NCBI RefSeq assembly: GCF_021369635.1
Contig: NZ_JAJNBZ010000003.1
Span: forward strand, 124,168 to 188,167
Length of the DNA: 64,000 nucleotides
Origin: Paenibacillus profundus
GTDB taxonomy: Bacteria > Bacillota > Bacilli > Paenibacillales > Paenibacillaceae
Direction of reading: 5' to 3'
A program made the position numbers and the translations under genes. The number at the start of each line of letters is the position of its first letter. Positions within the stretch are counted from its first letter, which is position 1. This document shows positions 43,074 to 54,589 of the stretch, one piece after another. The notes below the pieces were generated by a model. The model did no database searches. It saw nothing but the letters and a program-made list of their open reading frames with translations, and had not been told where the DNA came from.

Positions 43074-44375
43074 CTACTGTTTTGATATCAGCACGATTCT
43101 GTCAATCATTTCATCGCTTAGCTTCGTGCTTGTCTTCCCATCGTCGTTCATATGATACAGACGCCCGTTATCTCCCGCATTGACATAGAAAAATCCGGAT
43201 ACATCGTCTTTGTACAAGCACAAATCCCACTCGACGCCGACCATTTTCTGAAGAGACAAGTCAGACTTCAGCATATAAGCTCCGCTGCTGGCGAACAGCA
43301 TTGTCGCTCTCACTTTACCATCCGTCAGAAGATTGCGCACATAACCTACGTTGTTTACGGATAGCGCCTTCGTGCTAACGATTTTGTTGTTTTTGAACGT
43401 GCTTACATATGCTTTGCCGGCTCCATCTACAAACGCCAGCTTGTCCGTACCTACATTGGCAATTTCCAAAACTCCCGTTTTATGCAATGGGATCGTTTTG
43501 CCGTCCATCGTCATGACTTGGCCTTTGGCTTTCGCATAGTTATAATCGCCGTCCGTACCAAGCACGATTCCTTTATTGAACAGATAGTATTTGTTCGCCC
43601 ATCCGCCAGAATAGACGGAGTTCGTATCAAGCGGCGACTTTGGGTTAATTGCCTTAGGTGCCCCGCCTTTTCTAGGCACCGAATAGAGCACCATACAATC
43701 GGTGGAATAGTTGGTCTCCTCTGGCTTCGTGTTGACCATAATATAAGCGGATGCGCTGTCTGTACGCACAAACCATGGGTCCTCGAACGCTCCCGCTCCA
43801 ATCCACTGCACCTGACCGTTTCCGTCAGCTGCCTTGGACGCTACCCAGGTTGTACGTCCGTTTTTGAGCGCATTATAATAGATGCGTCCGTCAACGATAG
43901 TAAAGCGCGGGTGTTTGACATCTGCCATGTCCGCGACGAGCTTCGCTTCCGCAGCGTCAGCAGCATTGGCCGGGGCACGGTAGATCGCGCCTTTATCAGT
44001 CATATAGTAAATGAAATCCTTGTTCGTTTCGAAGTAAACGGCACTATCATAAAAACGCTTTGGAATATTTTCCGATCCGTCAACTGCAACACGCAGCAGG
44101 GTGGTCGATGTTGCGTCATACATGAAATACAGGTAATCTCCAGCTGGCTTCAGTTCAGTTCCCCGGAAGTTGAAGCTTTTCAGCAGACGTTCCGCCCCGG
44201 CGCCATCGCTTTTGACCCGGTACAAATCACCATCTGACACATAGTAAACATAAGCGTCGCCAGTTGGCGCCGCAGCTGCCTCGCCTGGCGCAGCCACACC
44301 TAGCCCGGTCACGATGAGCGAGCATAGAATGAACGCGCATACCGCCCTTTTGAAAAATAGTGAAATGTTCTTCAT
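43074..44375 (-). CDS. Exported beta-propeller-like protein (DUF5050 type)
   Basis: 433 aa with a Sec signal peptide (about 1-36, cut after GEAAAA). The rest is built of repeated 40-45-residue units carrying Y-Y-x-x-D/G-x-x-x-Y-R patterns (YVYYVSDGDLYRVKSDG, FIYYMTDKGAIYRAP, RIYYNALKNGRTTW, FFYVNAGDNGRLYHMNDDGK), as in DUF5050/TolB-like propellers. AAAGGATG precedes the ATG. It is a single-gene unit with its own terminator. No catalytic motif is seen. A surface-binding role is likely, the ligand unknown. Confidence 0.8.
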   Translation of the reverse strand: MKNISLFFKRAVCAFILCSLIVTGLGVAAPGEAAAAPTGDAYVYYVSDGDLYRVKSDGAGAERLLKSFNFRGTELKPAGDYLYFMYDATSTTLLRVAVDGSENIPKRFYDSAVYFETNKDFIYYMTDKGAIYRAPANAADAAEAKLVADMADVKHPRFTIVDGRIYYNALKNGRTTWVASKAADGNGQVQWIGAGAFEDPWFVRTDSASAYIMVNTKPEETNYSTDCMVLYSVPRKGGAPKAINPKSPLDTNSVYSGGWANKYYLFNKGIVLGTDGDYNYAKAKGQVMTMDGKTIPLHKTGVLEIANVGTDKLAFVDGAGKAYVSTFKNNKIVSTKALSVNNVGYVRNLLTDGKVRATMLFASSGAYMLKSDLSLQKMVGVEWDLCLYKDDVSGFFYVNAGDNGRLYHMNDDGKTSTKLSDEMIDRIVLISKQ

Positions 44376-44589
44376 TCGATAATCATCCTTTCAAGATTTA
44401 TTAGTCAGTTTCATTCCCCTAGCTTGTAATCTCTAAATGCTTTTCAAGCCCGATATGATTTATCGGCAAATACTAGTAATATTGTTATACCTATAATTGA
44501 ATTCAAATAATTGAATCCAAAATCATTTTCCACTCGTTCCAAGCTACTATTTATAGCACAGAAAAGGGACCCGTCATGCACCCCAAAAA

Positions 44590-44622
44590 CAAAACAGGCG
44601 ACTCTCTATACAGAAAGTCGCC
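44590..44622 (-). terminator. Rho-independent terminator of ade
   Basis: Minus strand GGCGACT / AGTCGCC with a 12-base loop, then TGTTTTGTTTTTGG. Confidence 0.85.
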
Positions 44623-44664
44623 CGTGTCAGTTTAATTCAACTCAATTCGATCATAACCGAATAA

Positions 44665-46497
44665 TTATCGCTCATCTTCCACAAACAGCGGCACTTCGAC
44701 GAACCCTTGCTCCGTCGTCTTGATAAGCCCTATATCAGACAGCCTCAGCTCGGGAACGACGATTAGTGCAAGCAATGACAGCGTCATGAACGCATAGTTC
44801 ATCGTGCAGCCAGCTTCATACAAAGCCTCGCTGATAGCGCGAGACTGCTCGGCAACCTCTTCGAACGGCGCGTTCGACATCAGCCCCGCTACCGGAAGCG
44901 GCAGCTTGACGATCTTGTCCGCTGTCACGACGGCGATACCGCCTTGCATATCGGCTACGGCATTGGCCGCTTGTGCCATAAACGAATCCGAGTTCCCGAT
45001 TACCATCAAATTGTGGCAATCGTGAGCGACTGTCGTCGCAATCGCCGCCGGCACGTTGAAGCCAACGTCGGACACGAGGCCAAGCGCTTGATTGCCTGTG
45101 CCTTTATGGCGCTCGATGACTGCGATTTTGCACAAGCCATCTTCCACACTCAGCGCAACCCTGCCGTCCTCAATGCGTACGGATACGAGCTGCTCCTTCG
45201 TATCGACGTGGTTCTCCCGCACTTGAATCGCTCTTGCCGTCCGCTCTCCCGATTGCACTGGCGCTTGGATGACGAAGTCTTCCGGAGACACTTCCCGAGT
45301 AAGGTGAACCGAACGGATCGCTTCTTCCGGATACTCAAATTCCGGCAGCTCAACGACCATCCGGCCTTTCTCCGCCACGACTTGTCCGGCAGCAATCGTC
45401 ATGACGACATTGACATCCGCCAGATTACCATCCAGCATAATGATGTCGGCGCACGAAGCAGGGGTAATCGTTCCGACATCACGGGCAACACCGAAGCGCT
45501 CTGCCGTGTTGATCGTTGCCATTTGGAACGCCGTTACTGGACGGACGCCTTGCGCGATCGCGTGACGCACGACAAAGTCCATGTGGCCTTCATCCACCAG
45601 CGATTCAGGGCTGCGGTCATCCGTCACCAGGATCATGCGGCGTGTATCGATACCGTGATCGGTATGAGCCTTAATCGATTCGGCCACATCATGCCATGCC
45701 GAGCCGCGTCTCATCTTAGCATAGATGCCCCGGCGCACGCGCTCGATGACATCCTCCGCCTTGACGCTCTCATGACAGCCGGAAATGCCGCTAGCCGCAT
45801 AGGCGGATATTCTCCAATCGTCAACCGGCCATGTATAATGTCCGTCGGCGACTCTCCCCGCACGCAAGGTCGCTTGGATTTCCCCGATCATTTTCTCATC
45901 GCTGAACACGACGCCCGGGAAATTCATCACTTCGCCCAGTGCAATCATATCAGGTCCCCATGTGAAAGCTTCCGCCACTTCCTCTGGACCTATCGACGCT
46001 CCGCTCGTCTCCAGCTCCGGTCCCGTCGACGGCACGCAGGAAGCAACTTGCATATACGCCGCCAGCGGTGTTTCTCTCGCTTCGTCGAGCATAAGCCGCA
46101 GGCCGGGCAGCCCGAGCACATTCGTAATTTCATGGGCGTCAAAGAATCCGCCAGTCGTCCCCTTGACAAGCACCGCTCTCGCGAATTGCGTCGGAGTGAT
46201 CTGACTGCTCTCGATATGACAATGACCGTCCAGCAATCCAGGTGCGACATAACGTCCGCCCGCATCGATTACCTTCGTGTCGTCTCCAATCATATGGCTC
46301 GCATCCTTACCTACGAAAGCAATGCGTGTTCCTTGCACACCGATGGACATATCGTCCTGAATTTCCCCGGAACAAACATTGACCAATTTTGCATGTTGAA
46401 TAACGAGTGTAGCCTTCTTATCTCCGCGCGCGGTTGCGACCAGGTCAGGCACACAATCAGCAAGATGCGGTCTGGCAAAACGTTGTGGTGATTCCAT
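44665..46497 (-). CDS. ade: Adenine deaminase
   Basis: 610 aa amidohydrolase converting adenine to hypoxanthine in purine salvage. Metal-binding GLLDGHCHIESS near residues 88-99, GTTGGFFDAHEITNVLG, SGCHESVKAEDV, the substrate region VTDDRSPESLVDEGHMD, and C-terminal VAHDCHNLMVIG. It fits the Ade type that uses Fe/Mn. Length is typical of AdeC. GAGGAGG lies 11 bases before the ATG. I found no purine riboswitch upstream. It stands alone. Confidence 0.95.
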   Translation of the reverse strand: MESPQRFARPHLADCVPDLVATARGDKKATLVIQHAKLVNVCSGEIQDDMSIGVQGTRIAFVGKDASHMIGDDTKVIDAGGRYVAPGLLDGHCHIESSQITPTQFARAVLVKGTTGGFFDAHEITNVLGLPGLRLMLDEARETPLAAYMQVASCVPSTGPELETSGASIGPEEVAEAFTWGPDMIALGEVMNFPGVVFSDEKMIGEIQATLRAGRVADGHYTWPVDDWRISAYAASGISGCHESVKAEDVIERVRRGIYAKMRRGSAWHDVAESIKAHTDHGIDTRRMILVTDDRSPESLVDEGHMDFVVRHAIAQGVRPVTAFQMATINTAERFGVARDVGTITPASCADIIMLDGNLADVNVVMTIAAGQVVAEKGRMVVELPEFEYPEEAIRSVHLTREVSPEDFVIQAPVQSGERTARAIQVRENHVDTKEQLVSVRIEDGRVALSVEDGLCKIAVIERHKGTGNQALGLVSDVGFNVPAAIATTVAHDCHNLMVIGNSDSFMAQAANAVADMQGGIAVVTADKIVKLPLPVAGLMSNAPFEEVAEQSRAISEALYEAGCTMNYAFMTLSLLALIVVPELRLSDIGLIKTTEQGFVEVPLFVEDER

Positions 46498-46582
46498 GGT
46501 AGTGTAGTCCTCCTCGTTGTTGAGTAAAGTGAATCATGTATATATTGCTTGGGTAGGGAGTCTGTGCACAACAATACAATAG

Positions 46583-48427
46583 CTATTGTTCCACAAACAT
46601 GTCGAACAGCTTCTGCAACATTACAAATGTCTGCTCGTATGTAAGCAATCCGTCAGGATCAAACTTCTGCTCACCCACTCCAGTCAATAGCGATAAGCTA
46701 ACCGCCTTATACACGTTGTCCTTCGCCCATGGCGCAATATTTGCATCGTCAGCAAATGTTATCTTTGCCGTGTTGATGTCGGGCGAGCCGCTTCCAGTTC
46801 GTTCCGTTAATGCCGTATGCAAATTAAGGACCAGTGTCGCGGCCTGCTGGCGTGTAATGTTGTCCCATGGCGAGAACGTATCCTTGGTTGTTCCGCTGAT
46901 GAGCTCATTGGCGTATGCCTTTGATATTTCTATACTGCTTATATCTTTAAAGGGCGATTGCCCCTCGGCAAGCGATTTTCCTAAAATATTTTCGCATAGT
47001 CGCACAGCCAACTCAGTAAAGCCAATCCTCGTGATAGGCGTCTGATACGATTGGTCATATTGATACGGAACGATGCCATTGCTCTTCGCTTTCTGATAGT
47101 CGGTCACGGCCCACGAACTGACGTTGTCATCGCTGCTCGGCTGCTCGACATCAATCAATATCGTGTCGTAGTTTTGGAAATAATTTTCGACACCTAACAG
47201 CGTTTGGCCAGACTTTTTCCCCGTAATATACCCTTCCGCATCCACTGCGGCGACCTCTGGATCAGCGATTTTGAATTGGACATTCGCAGCCTGCAGATGA
47301 GTGGACGTCGTTCGATAATTGAGCTTTATTGTTTCCCCCGTCGCAAGACGAAGCGATGACGCCCTTAATGTTACTTCAGGAATCATATCGAAAAAGACTG
47401 TATCATATTCGATGTCAACGGCTTTGCCTGCTTTGTCGTATACTCCGCTCACTTTTACATGAAAAGCATCATCTTTATGAAACCGTTCTATGCCATCCGG
47501 TCTAAAGATAATGCTGAACGGTACCCCGTAGCGACCTGTTTCTACATTAAAATATTTCCCGTTCTTATTCTTATCCTTACTATCGAAAACCCATTGCTTC
47601 CCGTCCCTCGTTCTTGTCAAAGCAACCTGGATGTGCTCCGTTCGGGTTCGATCATATCTATCGACGTTAAAGGAGACAGACCAAGGATCGTCAGGCGCAA
47701 ATATCTCTTCCGGAAAGTAGCCTTGGGCAGGCCAGCTTATGTAATCGTATTTCACTTCTTCCGCGCGTCCCTTATTGATCGCATACATCGATGAATAAGG
47801 GACTCCTTCTATTGAATATGCGATTCCGAACATCGTCTTTTTCATAGCCGGGTTCAAAATCCAGCGTCGATGTCCTACCCGGTCAATATTACCCGGGCTG
47901 CTGTCGGACATATAACCATGGATGATGCTGCTATAGAAGGTCGGTCTGCCCATCGATAAATTGCTCGTCCGCGTCCCTTCATTGCCGAGCTTGAATAATA
48001 CATCCTCCATGCCGTCTGGGTGTGTCGGATAATGAGTCAGGCGGTCGTTGACAGCATTGACCAGCGCAGCTGCCTGCTGTTGAGTGTGCAATCCCCAGTC
48101 CGGCTCAACATCATCTGGCAGCCCAGCCAAGTAACGTACGAAATTCGTCGCGTTCACTCCGTCCAATACATATTCCGCCTTCAACCTGCCCGGTGCAAAT
48201 GGTGTGCTTGTCTGCGGCTCCACCTCGTAAATATCCGCTGTCTTCATATACTGAAAGCTCGTGCCCATCGGCTTGTACTGCAGCCATTTATTTATAATTT
48301 CCTGCTTGGTTCGATTGACCGTCTTCTCTTGTACACGGTGCGGGGCAGCATGGGCCTCGCTACCGCCGCTCCATAACAGTGACATACAAACGGTAATGAC
48401 CAGCAGTGTCTTCACATGCAACTTCAT
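46583..48427 (-). CDS. Surface protein with CAP domain, Big2-like domain and SLH repeats
   Basis: 614 aa with a Sec signal (about 1-28, ending HAAP). A CAP/SCP-like domain follows at about 75-225 (HTQQQAAALVNAVN, GNEGTRTSNLSMG, GHRRWILNPAMKKTMFGIAYS). A beta region and a Big2-like Ig fold lie near 355-415 (TLRASSLRLATGETIKLNY), then three SLH-type modules at about 430-610 (ISKAYANELISGT...FSPWDNITRQQAATLV), which anchor to cell-wall polymer. The ATG at 48427 is 8 bases from GGGGG. Probably cell-wall associated. CAP-domain activity is unknown. Confidence 0.9.
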   Translation of the reverse strand: MKLHVKTLLVITVCMSLLWSGGSEAHAAPHRVQEKTVNRTKQEIINKWLQYKPMGTSFQYMKTADIYEVEPQTSTPFAPGRLKAEYVLDGVNATNFVRYLAGLPDDVEPDWGLHTQQQAAALVNAVNDRLTHYPTHPDGMEDVLFKLGNEGTRTSNLSMGRPTFYSSIIHGYMSDSSPGNIDRVGHRRWILNPAMKKTMFGIAYSIEGVPYSSMYAINKGRAEEVKYDYISWPAQGYFPEEIFAPDDPWSVSFNVDRYDRTRTEHIQVALTRTRDGKQWVFDSKDKNKNGKYFNVETGRYGVPFSIIFRPDGIERFHKDDAFHVKVSGVYDKAGKAVDIEYDTVFFDMIPEVTLRASSLRLATGETIKLNYRTTSTHLQAANVQFKIADPEVAAVDAEGYITGKKSGQTLLGVENYFQNYDTILIDVEQPSSDDNVSSWAVTDYQKAKSNGIVPYQYDQSYQTPITRIGFTELAVRLCENILGKSLAEGQSPFKDISSIEISKAYANELISGTTKDTFSPWDNITRQQAATLVLNLHTALTERTGSGSPDINTAKITFADDANIAPWAKDNVYKAVSLSLLTGVGEQKFDPDGLLTYEQTFVMLQKLFDMFVEQ

Positions 48428-48619
48428 ACGGGTAACCCCCAATATATATGTCCAGCAATTACGAAATCTAATCTGAAATCATCACATGACCATACCGCCC
48501 AGCCAAATGATTATTTCTTTACAGATACATCAATTCGCCTCCACCCTGCATTTTCCTCTATTCTTCGACAAAAACATCACGCATGCTCTCCAATTCGTAC
48601 TGTAAAAGTGCAAGCTTAA

Positions 48620-48650
48620 ATGAAAAAAGCCGTAGCTTTAGCCACGGCTT
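48620..48650 (-). terminator. Rho-independent terminator of the flavin reductase gene
   Basis: Minus strand AAGCCGTGGC / GCTACGGCTT with a 4-base loop and one mismatch, followed by TTTTCATTT. Confidence 0.75.
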
Positions 48651-48665
48651 CCCTTACTATACTAT

Positions 48666-50489
<1,824 letters not shown>

Positions 50490-50558
50490 CTAGTCTCGCA
50501 GCGAAACAATACTGTGCACAATACAATAATTATAGTAGCACAGTTTTTTTTATTTAAA

Positions 50559-50580
50559 AGTGAAAGTTATCACTTTCACT
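50559..50580. promoter_or_regulatory. Inverted repeat upstream of the flavin reductase gene
   Basis: AGTGAAAGT / ACTTTCACT, 9-bp arms with a 4-base centre, about 100 bases upstream of the start. Possible operator. A further CTGTGC...GCACAG inverted repeat (50510-50543) lies between it and the gene. Regulator unknown. Confidence 0.4.
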
Positions 50581-50600
50581 AACTTTAAAATGTTATCCAT

Positions 50601-50627
50601 AAAAAAAGAGGGTCGACCCTGACCCTC
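50601..50627 (-). terminator. Rho-independent terminator of the YitT gene
   Basis: Minus strand GAGGGTC / GACCCTC, 6-base loop, followed by TTTTTTT. A 16-base perfect palindrome GCTATGATATCATAGC lies at 50637-50652. Confidence 0.85.
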
Positions 50628-50662
50628 CCTCTAGATGCTATGATATCATAGCAAAGACTTGC

Positions 50663-51505
50663 TCATGACACCTGACTCGCTTTATACCCTTTGCCAATGA
50701 ACTCATGAACGTTATGGACGGTTACATAAGCATGATCATCCAGTTCGCAAATGATTTTTTTCAGTTGAACGAGCTCCTGCTTATTAATGACGATATACAG
50801 CAGTTCTTTGTTGGAACCTGTATATCCTCCTCGTCCTTCTAACACCGTCAATCCGCGCGACATTGCTGTCGTCACCTTTTGTAAAATTTCATTCGGCTTT
50901 TCTGAGATGATGAGAACCGCTACCCGCTCATCCAGACCTTCAATCATGAAGTCGATAACTTTCGCGCCGACATACACGGCAATTAATGTGTACATCGCTT
51001 TCTCTTGACCGATGATGAATATCGAGCCTGCAATGACGACGATGTCGATAATGAGCATCCCTTTGCCGACACTCCAGCCCAAATACTCATTCGCCAATCG
51101 GGCCAATATTGCGGAACCGCCCGAAGTGCCACCCGCACGGAATATGAGGCCGAGACCGATGCCTACCAGCAATCCCGCAAACAGGGCTGCCAATAGCGTG
51201 TCATCGTTAATCTGCACCCCGATTTGTTCGGTGACATGCAAAAACAACGAGGTTAACACGATGCTGATGACGGTATATATGACCGTTTGCTTGTCAAAAA
51301 AACGATAGCCGATTGCAAGTAAAATACTGTTTAAAATAAAGTTAACGATTCCAGGCGACCATTCGAACAAATAGTGCGTCACCACAGTTATGCCGATGAT
51401 TCCGCCCTCCGACAGCCGGTTTGGAATGGCAAAATAATTAATGCCGAGTGCAAAAATAAGTGAACCTAGCGCTACTAACGCAATGTCCCTAAGAAGTTTT
51501 TTCAT
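50663..51505 (-). CDS. YitT-family membrane protein (DUF161 + DUF2179)
   Basis: 280 aa. Five to six hydrophobic segments (about 10-170) are followed by a cytoplasmic DUF2179 domain (about 195-275: VAVLIISEKPNEILQKVTTAMSRG, then GYTGSNKELLYIVINKQE). The signature GLIFRAGGTSGGSAILARLAN is typical of the family. B. subtilis has several YitT paralogues of unknown function, possibly transporters. The ATG at 51505 follows GGGAGG, and eight extra upstream codons overlap that site. Single-gene unit. Confidence 0.92.
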   Translation of the reverse strand: MKKLLRDIALVALGSLIFALGINYFAIPNRLSEGGIIGITVVTHYLFEWSPGIVNFILNSILLAIGYRFFDKQTVIYTVISIVLTSLFLHVTEQIGVQINDDTLLAALFAGLLVGIGLGLIFRAGGTSGGSAILARLANEYLGWSVGKGMLIIDIVVIAGSIFIIGQEKAMYTLIAVYVGAKVIDFMIEGLDERVAVLIISEKPNEILQKVTTAMSRGLTVLEGRGGYTGSNKELLYIVINKQELVQLKKIICELDDHAYVTVHNVHEFIGKGYKASQVS

Positions 51506-51592
51506 CTTGATAAGCCTCCCACATGCCATTGTACACGATATGAACCACTATAGGGAAGATTCGGTATTATTCGGCGTGAGAGGTTCGACGCT

Positions 51593-52123
51593 TTACTCGC
51601 TATATTCCGATTGCAGCAATCCCATATGAATAATATGGTGCCATGCCCCATTGCGGAACAAAGCTTCTCTGGACATCCCTTCCTGCTGGAAGCCCAGCTT
51701 CTCATACAGCTTAAGCGCCCTCGTATTGAAATCAAACACCCTTAGCGAGATGCGGTGCAAGTTCAATTCCATGAAGGCATAACGAAGCAAAAGACCAAGC
51801 GCTTCTTGTCCGTATCCCTTCCCCCAATAATCCGGTTCACCAATGTCAATAATCAGTTCGGCGTTCCTATTTTTAAAATCAATGGAAATGAGCGAAGTAA
51901 TTCCGATGGGCTGATCGGAAGCAGAGTCCATTATGAAATACGTTTTTGAATGGGTGGAGCCGAGAATGACATGTTGAACGAAGCTCCCGGTTTCCTCCAT
52001 TGAATAGATGTCTAGGGCAGGGCTTGTCGACTCCATCACGCCGATCGTATTTCTCCACTTGTGATAAACAGCAATGTCTTGTTCAGTCATTTTCCTTAGC
52101 TTGATTCGGTTCGTTGCAAACAT
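51593..52123 (-). CDS. GNAT acetyltransferase (RimJ/RimL type)
   Basis: 176 aa, starting at the ATG after AGGAGGTAACATA. The frame is open 28 codons further but runs over the divergent promoter. RimL-like layout: IKLRKMTEQDIAVYHKWRN, ELIIDIGEPDYWGKGYGQEALGLLL (acetyl-CoA loop GKGYG), LHRISLRVFDFNTRALKLYEKLGFQ. It may acetylate a protein N-terminus or small molecule. It is divergent from the SgrR-like regulator gene across 115 bases. Confidence 0.88.
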   Translation of the reverse strand: MFATNRIKLRKMTEQDIAVYHKWRNTIGVMESTSPALDIYSMEETGSFVQHVILGSTHSKTYFIMDSASDQPIGITSLISIDFKNRNAELIIDIGEPDYWGKGYGQEALGLLLRYAFMELNLHRISLRVFDFNTRALKLYEKLGFQQEGMSREALFRNGAWHHIIHMGLLQSEYSE

Positions 52124-52175
52124 TATGTTACCTCCTATCGTTATTTGCCTGAAGTGGACATTCTCATTATCCGCT

Positions 52176-52203
52176 TTGTCAAAAGAGGAAAAAAGGGTAT
52201 AAT
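52176..52203 (+). promoter_or_regulatory. Promoter of the SgrR-like gene
   Basis: TTGTCA at 52176-52181 and TATAAT at 52198-52203, 16-base spacing, 36 bases before the start codon. Confidence 0.65.
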
Positions 52204-52238
52204 CCATGCTTAAGTGTCCCCTTTTAGGAGGTGAGCCA

Positions 52239-53990
52239 ATGATACTGGAATACTTGGAGTTCCGCGCCTATTTATATGATCGGGAAGTCGAGCGCAAAGC
52301 AGCATTCCTGCTGCACGAGCTGGCAACCATCTGGCGCTGCAGCGTCAAAAACGCAAAACGTAAATTAAAAAAACTGACGGAACAGCGTAACTGTTCCTAC
52401 ACTCCTGGCCGTGGCAGGGGTAATCGTTCGGAGGTTCAGTTTTTCACCGATTTTCGCAAGGAACTGCATGCCGTAATCCGGCAATATCTAAATGAAAAAG
52501 ATTTGAAGCGGCTAATGCATGTATTACAGCTCCCCTTTCCTCAGCAATGGATAGACGATTTGCGCAAGCCCATACAGGAGCAATTAGGGCTGCAGACGTC
52601 TGACCCTGCCACTGATGTATTGCACGCCATCATAACACAGCCCGTGACGGCCATCGATCCAGCGCGTTCATCGATTACGTTCGATCAGATGCTCGTTTCT
52701 TTGATTGGCGACACCCTGCTGCAATATGATGCGGACAAGGACGAACTTCTTCCTCATCTGGCCATCGCATGGGAAGCGGATGATCGCTATGAAACATGGA
52801 CGATCTATTTGAGAAAACGAATCCTATTCCATCATCACCGTACATTGACGAGTGCCGATGTAAAATACAGCTTAGAGCGGCTGCAGCAGGCATCGTGCGC
52901 GAATCGATGGCTTGCGGAGGATATCGCTTGGATTCACTGCTTGTCCCCGCTCATGGTCCGAATCAATCTTCGTCAATCCAATCCTTTGTTCGGGCGTTAC
53001 TTGGCGTCAGCGCCGATGACGATTGTACCAGCGGATGCTCCGATACAAGACAAACATTTCATAGGAACGGGCGCCTACAAAATAACGGAATGTACAGAAA
53101 GCAAAGTGGTCTTGGAAGCGTTCGACGATTACTTTAAAGAACGGCCTTTTATCGATGCCGTCCAATTTTGGAAGGTACCTCCGGAAAAAGCGCAACTGAT
53201 TGCGTATCGCGTCACCATGGATGACGGACAGCCTGGACCGGCGATGCAGGAAAATCGCATAGAGCATGGCTTTCGTTTCGTCATGTTTAATACGAAGCAT
53301 GTCCCCTTGATGAGAGATCGAGAGCTCCGGCTGGCTATCAACGAGCTGTTTGCGATGGATGAGATGTGGCGGGATTTGGACAGAAGTGGACTGGTGCATG
53401 CATCTCACTTCTTCCCTTGGAAGAGCAAGCCTATAAAACGAAGCTTAGGGACTGCAAAGCAATGGCTCCAGAATAGCTGCTACAACGGGGAGACACTGCA
53501 CGTGTACACATTGGATTTGCCAGAAGCATGGGCGGAGGCAGTCTGGTTTCAGCAGCAGGCCGCACGAATCGGCTTGAACATGATGCTCCATCCCTACTCT
53601 TTCAATGAGCTGTATGACCGCTCCATGGATGAGGACATTCATATAATATTTTCCGGAGAGGTGTCCTCGCTTGATCCGCACCTTTCGTTTTTGGGCGCTT
53701 TTTACAATGATGCGCTCGCTTTCAGAAGATTTATCGCAGACAATCATATGACCAGCATAGATAAAAAGCTAAAAAAAATGAAGCTCGCTCCTGCCGCTGA
53801 ACGAGAGCAGCTCATTGATGAAGTCGTCCAGTACATGCACAAGGAGATGCTCATCGTATTTATGCATCACCCGCTTCATCAACGCACGTTCGATCCGATG
53901 CTTCAGCATATCCAATACGATTCATTCACATTCGTTGACTTAAAAAAGCTGTGGATACGCCCGTCATATGATGCAGATACGCCGGGATAA
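52239..53990 (+). CDS. SgrR-like regulator: DNA-binding domain fused to a solute-binding-protein fold
   Basis: 583 aa, starting at the ATG 7 bases after AGGAGG. N-terminal SgrR-type winged helix (about 1-110; LHELATIWRCSVKNAKRKLKKL, RGRGNRSEVQF). Then an SBP_bac_5 (oligopeptide-binding) fold from about 130 to the end (LHAIITQPVTAIDPARSS, YSLERLQQ, GTGAYKITECTESKVVLEAFDDYF). No signal peptide, so it acts in the cytoplasm as a ligand-sensing regulator. In this family the target is usually a neighbouring transporter, and none is adjacent here. The divergent gene is an acetyltransferase. Confidence 0.9.
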   Translation: MILEYLEFRAYLYDREVERKAAFLLHELATIWRCSVKNAKRKLKKLTEQRNCSYTPGRGRGNRSEVQFFTDFRKELHAVIRQYLNEKDLKRLMHVLQLPFPQQWIDDLRKPIQEQLGLQTSDPATDVLHAIITQPVTAIDPARSSITFDQMLVSLIGDTLLQYDADKDELLPHLAIAWEADDRYETWTIYLRKRILFHHHRTLTSADVKYSLERLQQASCANRWLAEDIAWIHCLSPLMVRINLRQSNPLFGRYLASAPMTIVPADAPIQDKHFIGTGAYKITECTESKVVLEAFDDYFKERPFIDAVQFWKVPPEKAQLIAYRVTMDDGQPGPAMQENRIEHGFRFVMFNTKHVPLMRDRELRLAINELFAMDEMWRDLDRSGLVHASHFFPWKSKPIKRSLGTAKQWLQNSCYNGETLHVYTLDLPEAWAEAVWFQQQAARIGLNMMLHPYSFNELYDRSMDEDIHIIFSGEVSSLDPHLSFLGAFYNDALAFRRFIADNHMTSIDKKLKKMKLAPAAEREQLIDEVVQYMHKEMLIVFMHHPLHQRTFDPMLQHIQYDSFTFVDLKKLWIRPSYDADTPG

Positions 53991-54112
53991 TGCCATGCCG
54001 CATCAAGCACAATATTAAACAAATAACATGCGGCTGTCATGGACTGTCATAACAACTGATGAACAGCTTCATCATATATAGATGCATTTCCATAGTAAAA
54101 AGACTGAAATAG
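53991..54112. other. Intergenic segment, nothing recognised
   Basis: No gene or motif seen before the terminator. Confidence 0.4.
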
Positions 54113-54142
54113 AGACCGAAGATGCTGCTTTCGGTCTTCTCC
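54113..54142 (+). terminator. Rho-independent terminator of the SgrR-like gene
   Basis: AGACCGAA / TTCGGTCT stem with a 9-base loop, then TCTCC. The T-run is weak. Confidence 0.6.
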
Positions 54143-54225
54143 GACTTATAGAGTACATTTTGACCAATGTAATCTTTAGCCTCATTACGTTTTACGCCGC
54201 TTCACCAGAAGATTATATGTAGCTC

Positions 54226-54446
54226 AATCCTTTGCGCCACTCTCCCTTTCCATCAGAAAATATGATTCGCCTGAACCTTAGCGTCACTTAACCCTTCCAG
54301 GAGGAAGGTCTGCTCATTCGAACCTTAGCGTCACTTAACCTTCCAGGAGGAAGGTCTGCTCATTCGAGCCTTTGCATCACCTAACCCTTCCATAAGAAAG
54401 GTCTGCTCATTCGAGCCTTTGCATCACTCTCCCCTCCCTTCAGAAC
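54226..54446 (+). repeat. ~47-bp tandem repeat array with palindromic cores
   Basis: Units run 54226-54272 (diverged), 54273-54319, 54320-54365, 54366-54412 and a partial from 54413. The best units read GAACCTTAGCGTCACTTAAC, then CCTTCCAGGAGGAAGG, a 6-bp hairpin, then TCTGCTCATTC. Lengths are 47, 46 and 47. The period is not a multiple of three and no frame runs through. Diverged units also occur at 10707-10799. The array ends about 50 bases before the transposase-like gene's promoter. Confidence 0.85.
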
Positions 54447-54498
54447 AGCATAACGTTACTCTGCAAACAAATAAATTTCATATAATTAGAAAACCAAC

Positions 54499-54548
54499 TT
54501 GAATTACGAACATATGTTTCTTATAATGGATATAAGAACATTCGTTCT
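54499..54548 (+). promoter_or_regulatory. SOS promoter: LexA box between -35 and -10
   Basis: TTGAAT (54499-54504), a 17-base spacer and TATAAT (54522-54527). The spacer contains CGAACATATGTTTC (54507-54520), an exact match to the Gram-positive LexA box CGAACRNRYGTTYC. A second core, GAACATTCGTTC (54536-54547), lies at the expected transcription start. Both would place LexA over the promoter. Confidence 0.85.
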
Positions 54549-54589
54549 ATGATAGATTTAGAAATACAGCTACGAGGAGGATATTTTAG

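Noticed and set aside
44944-46491. 515-codon plus-strand reading frame
   Set aside because: It lies antisense over the adenine deaminase gene, has no ribosome binding site and an Arg/His/Cys-rich composition typical of a shadow frame.
46498-46582. Possible purine riboswitch before ade
   Set aside because: Only about 85 bases, and no conserved purine-aptamer loops or paired stems were found.
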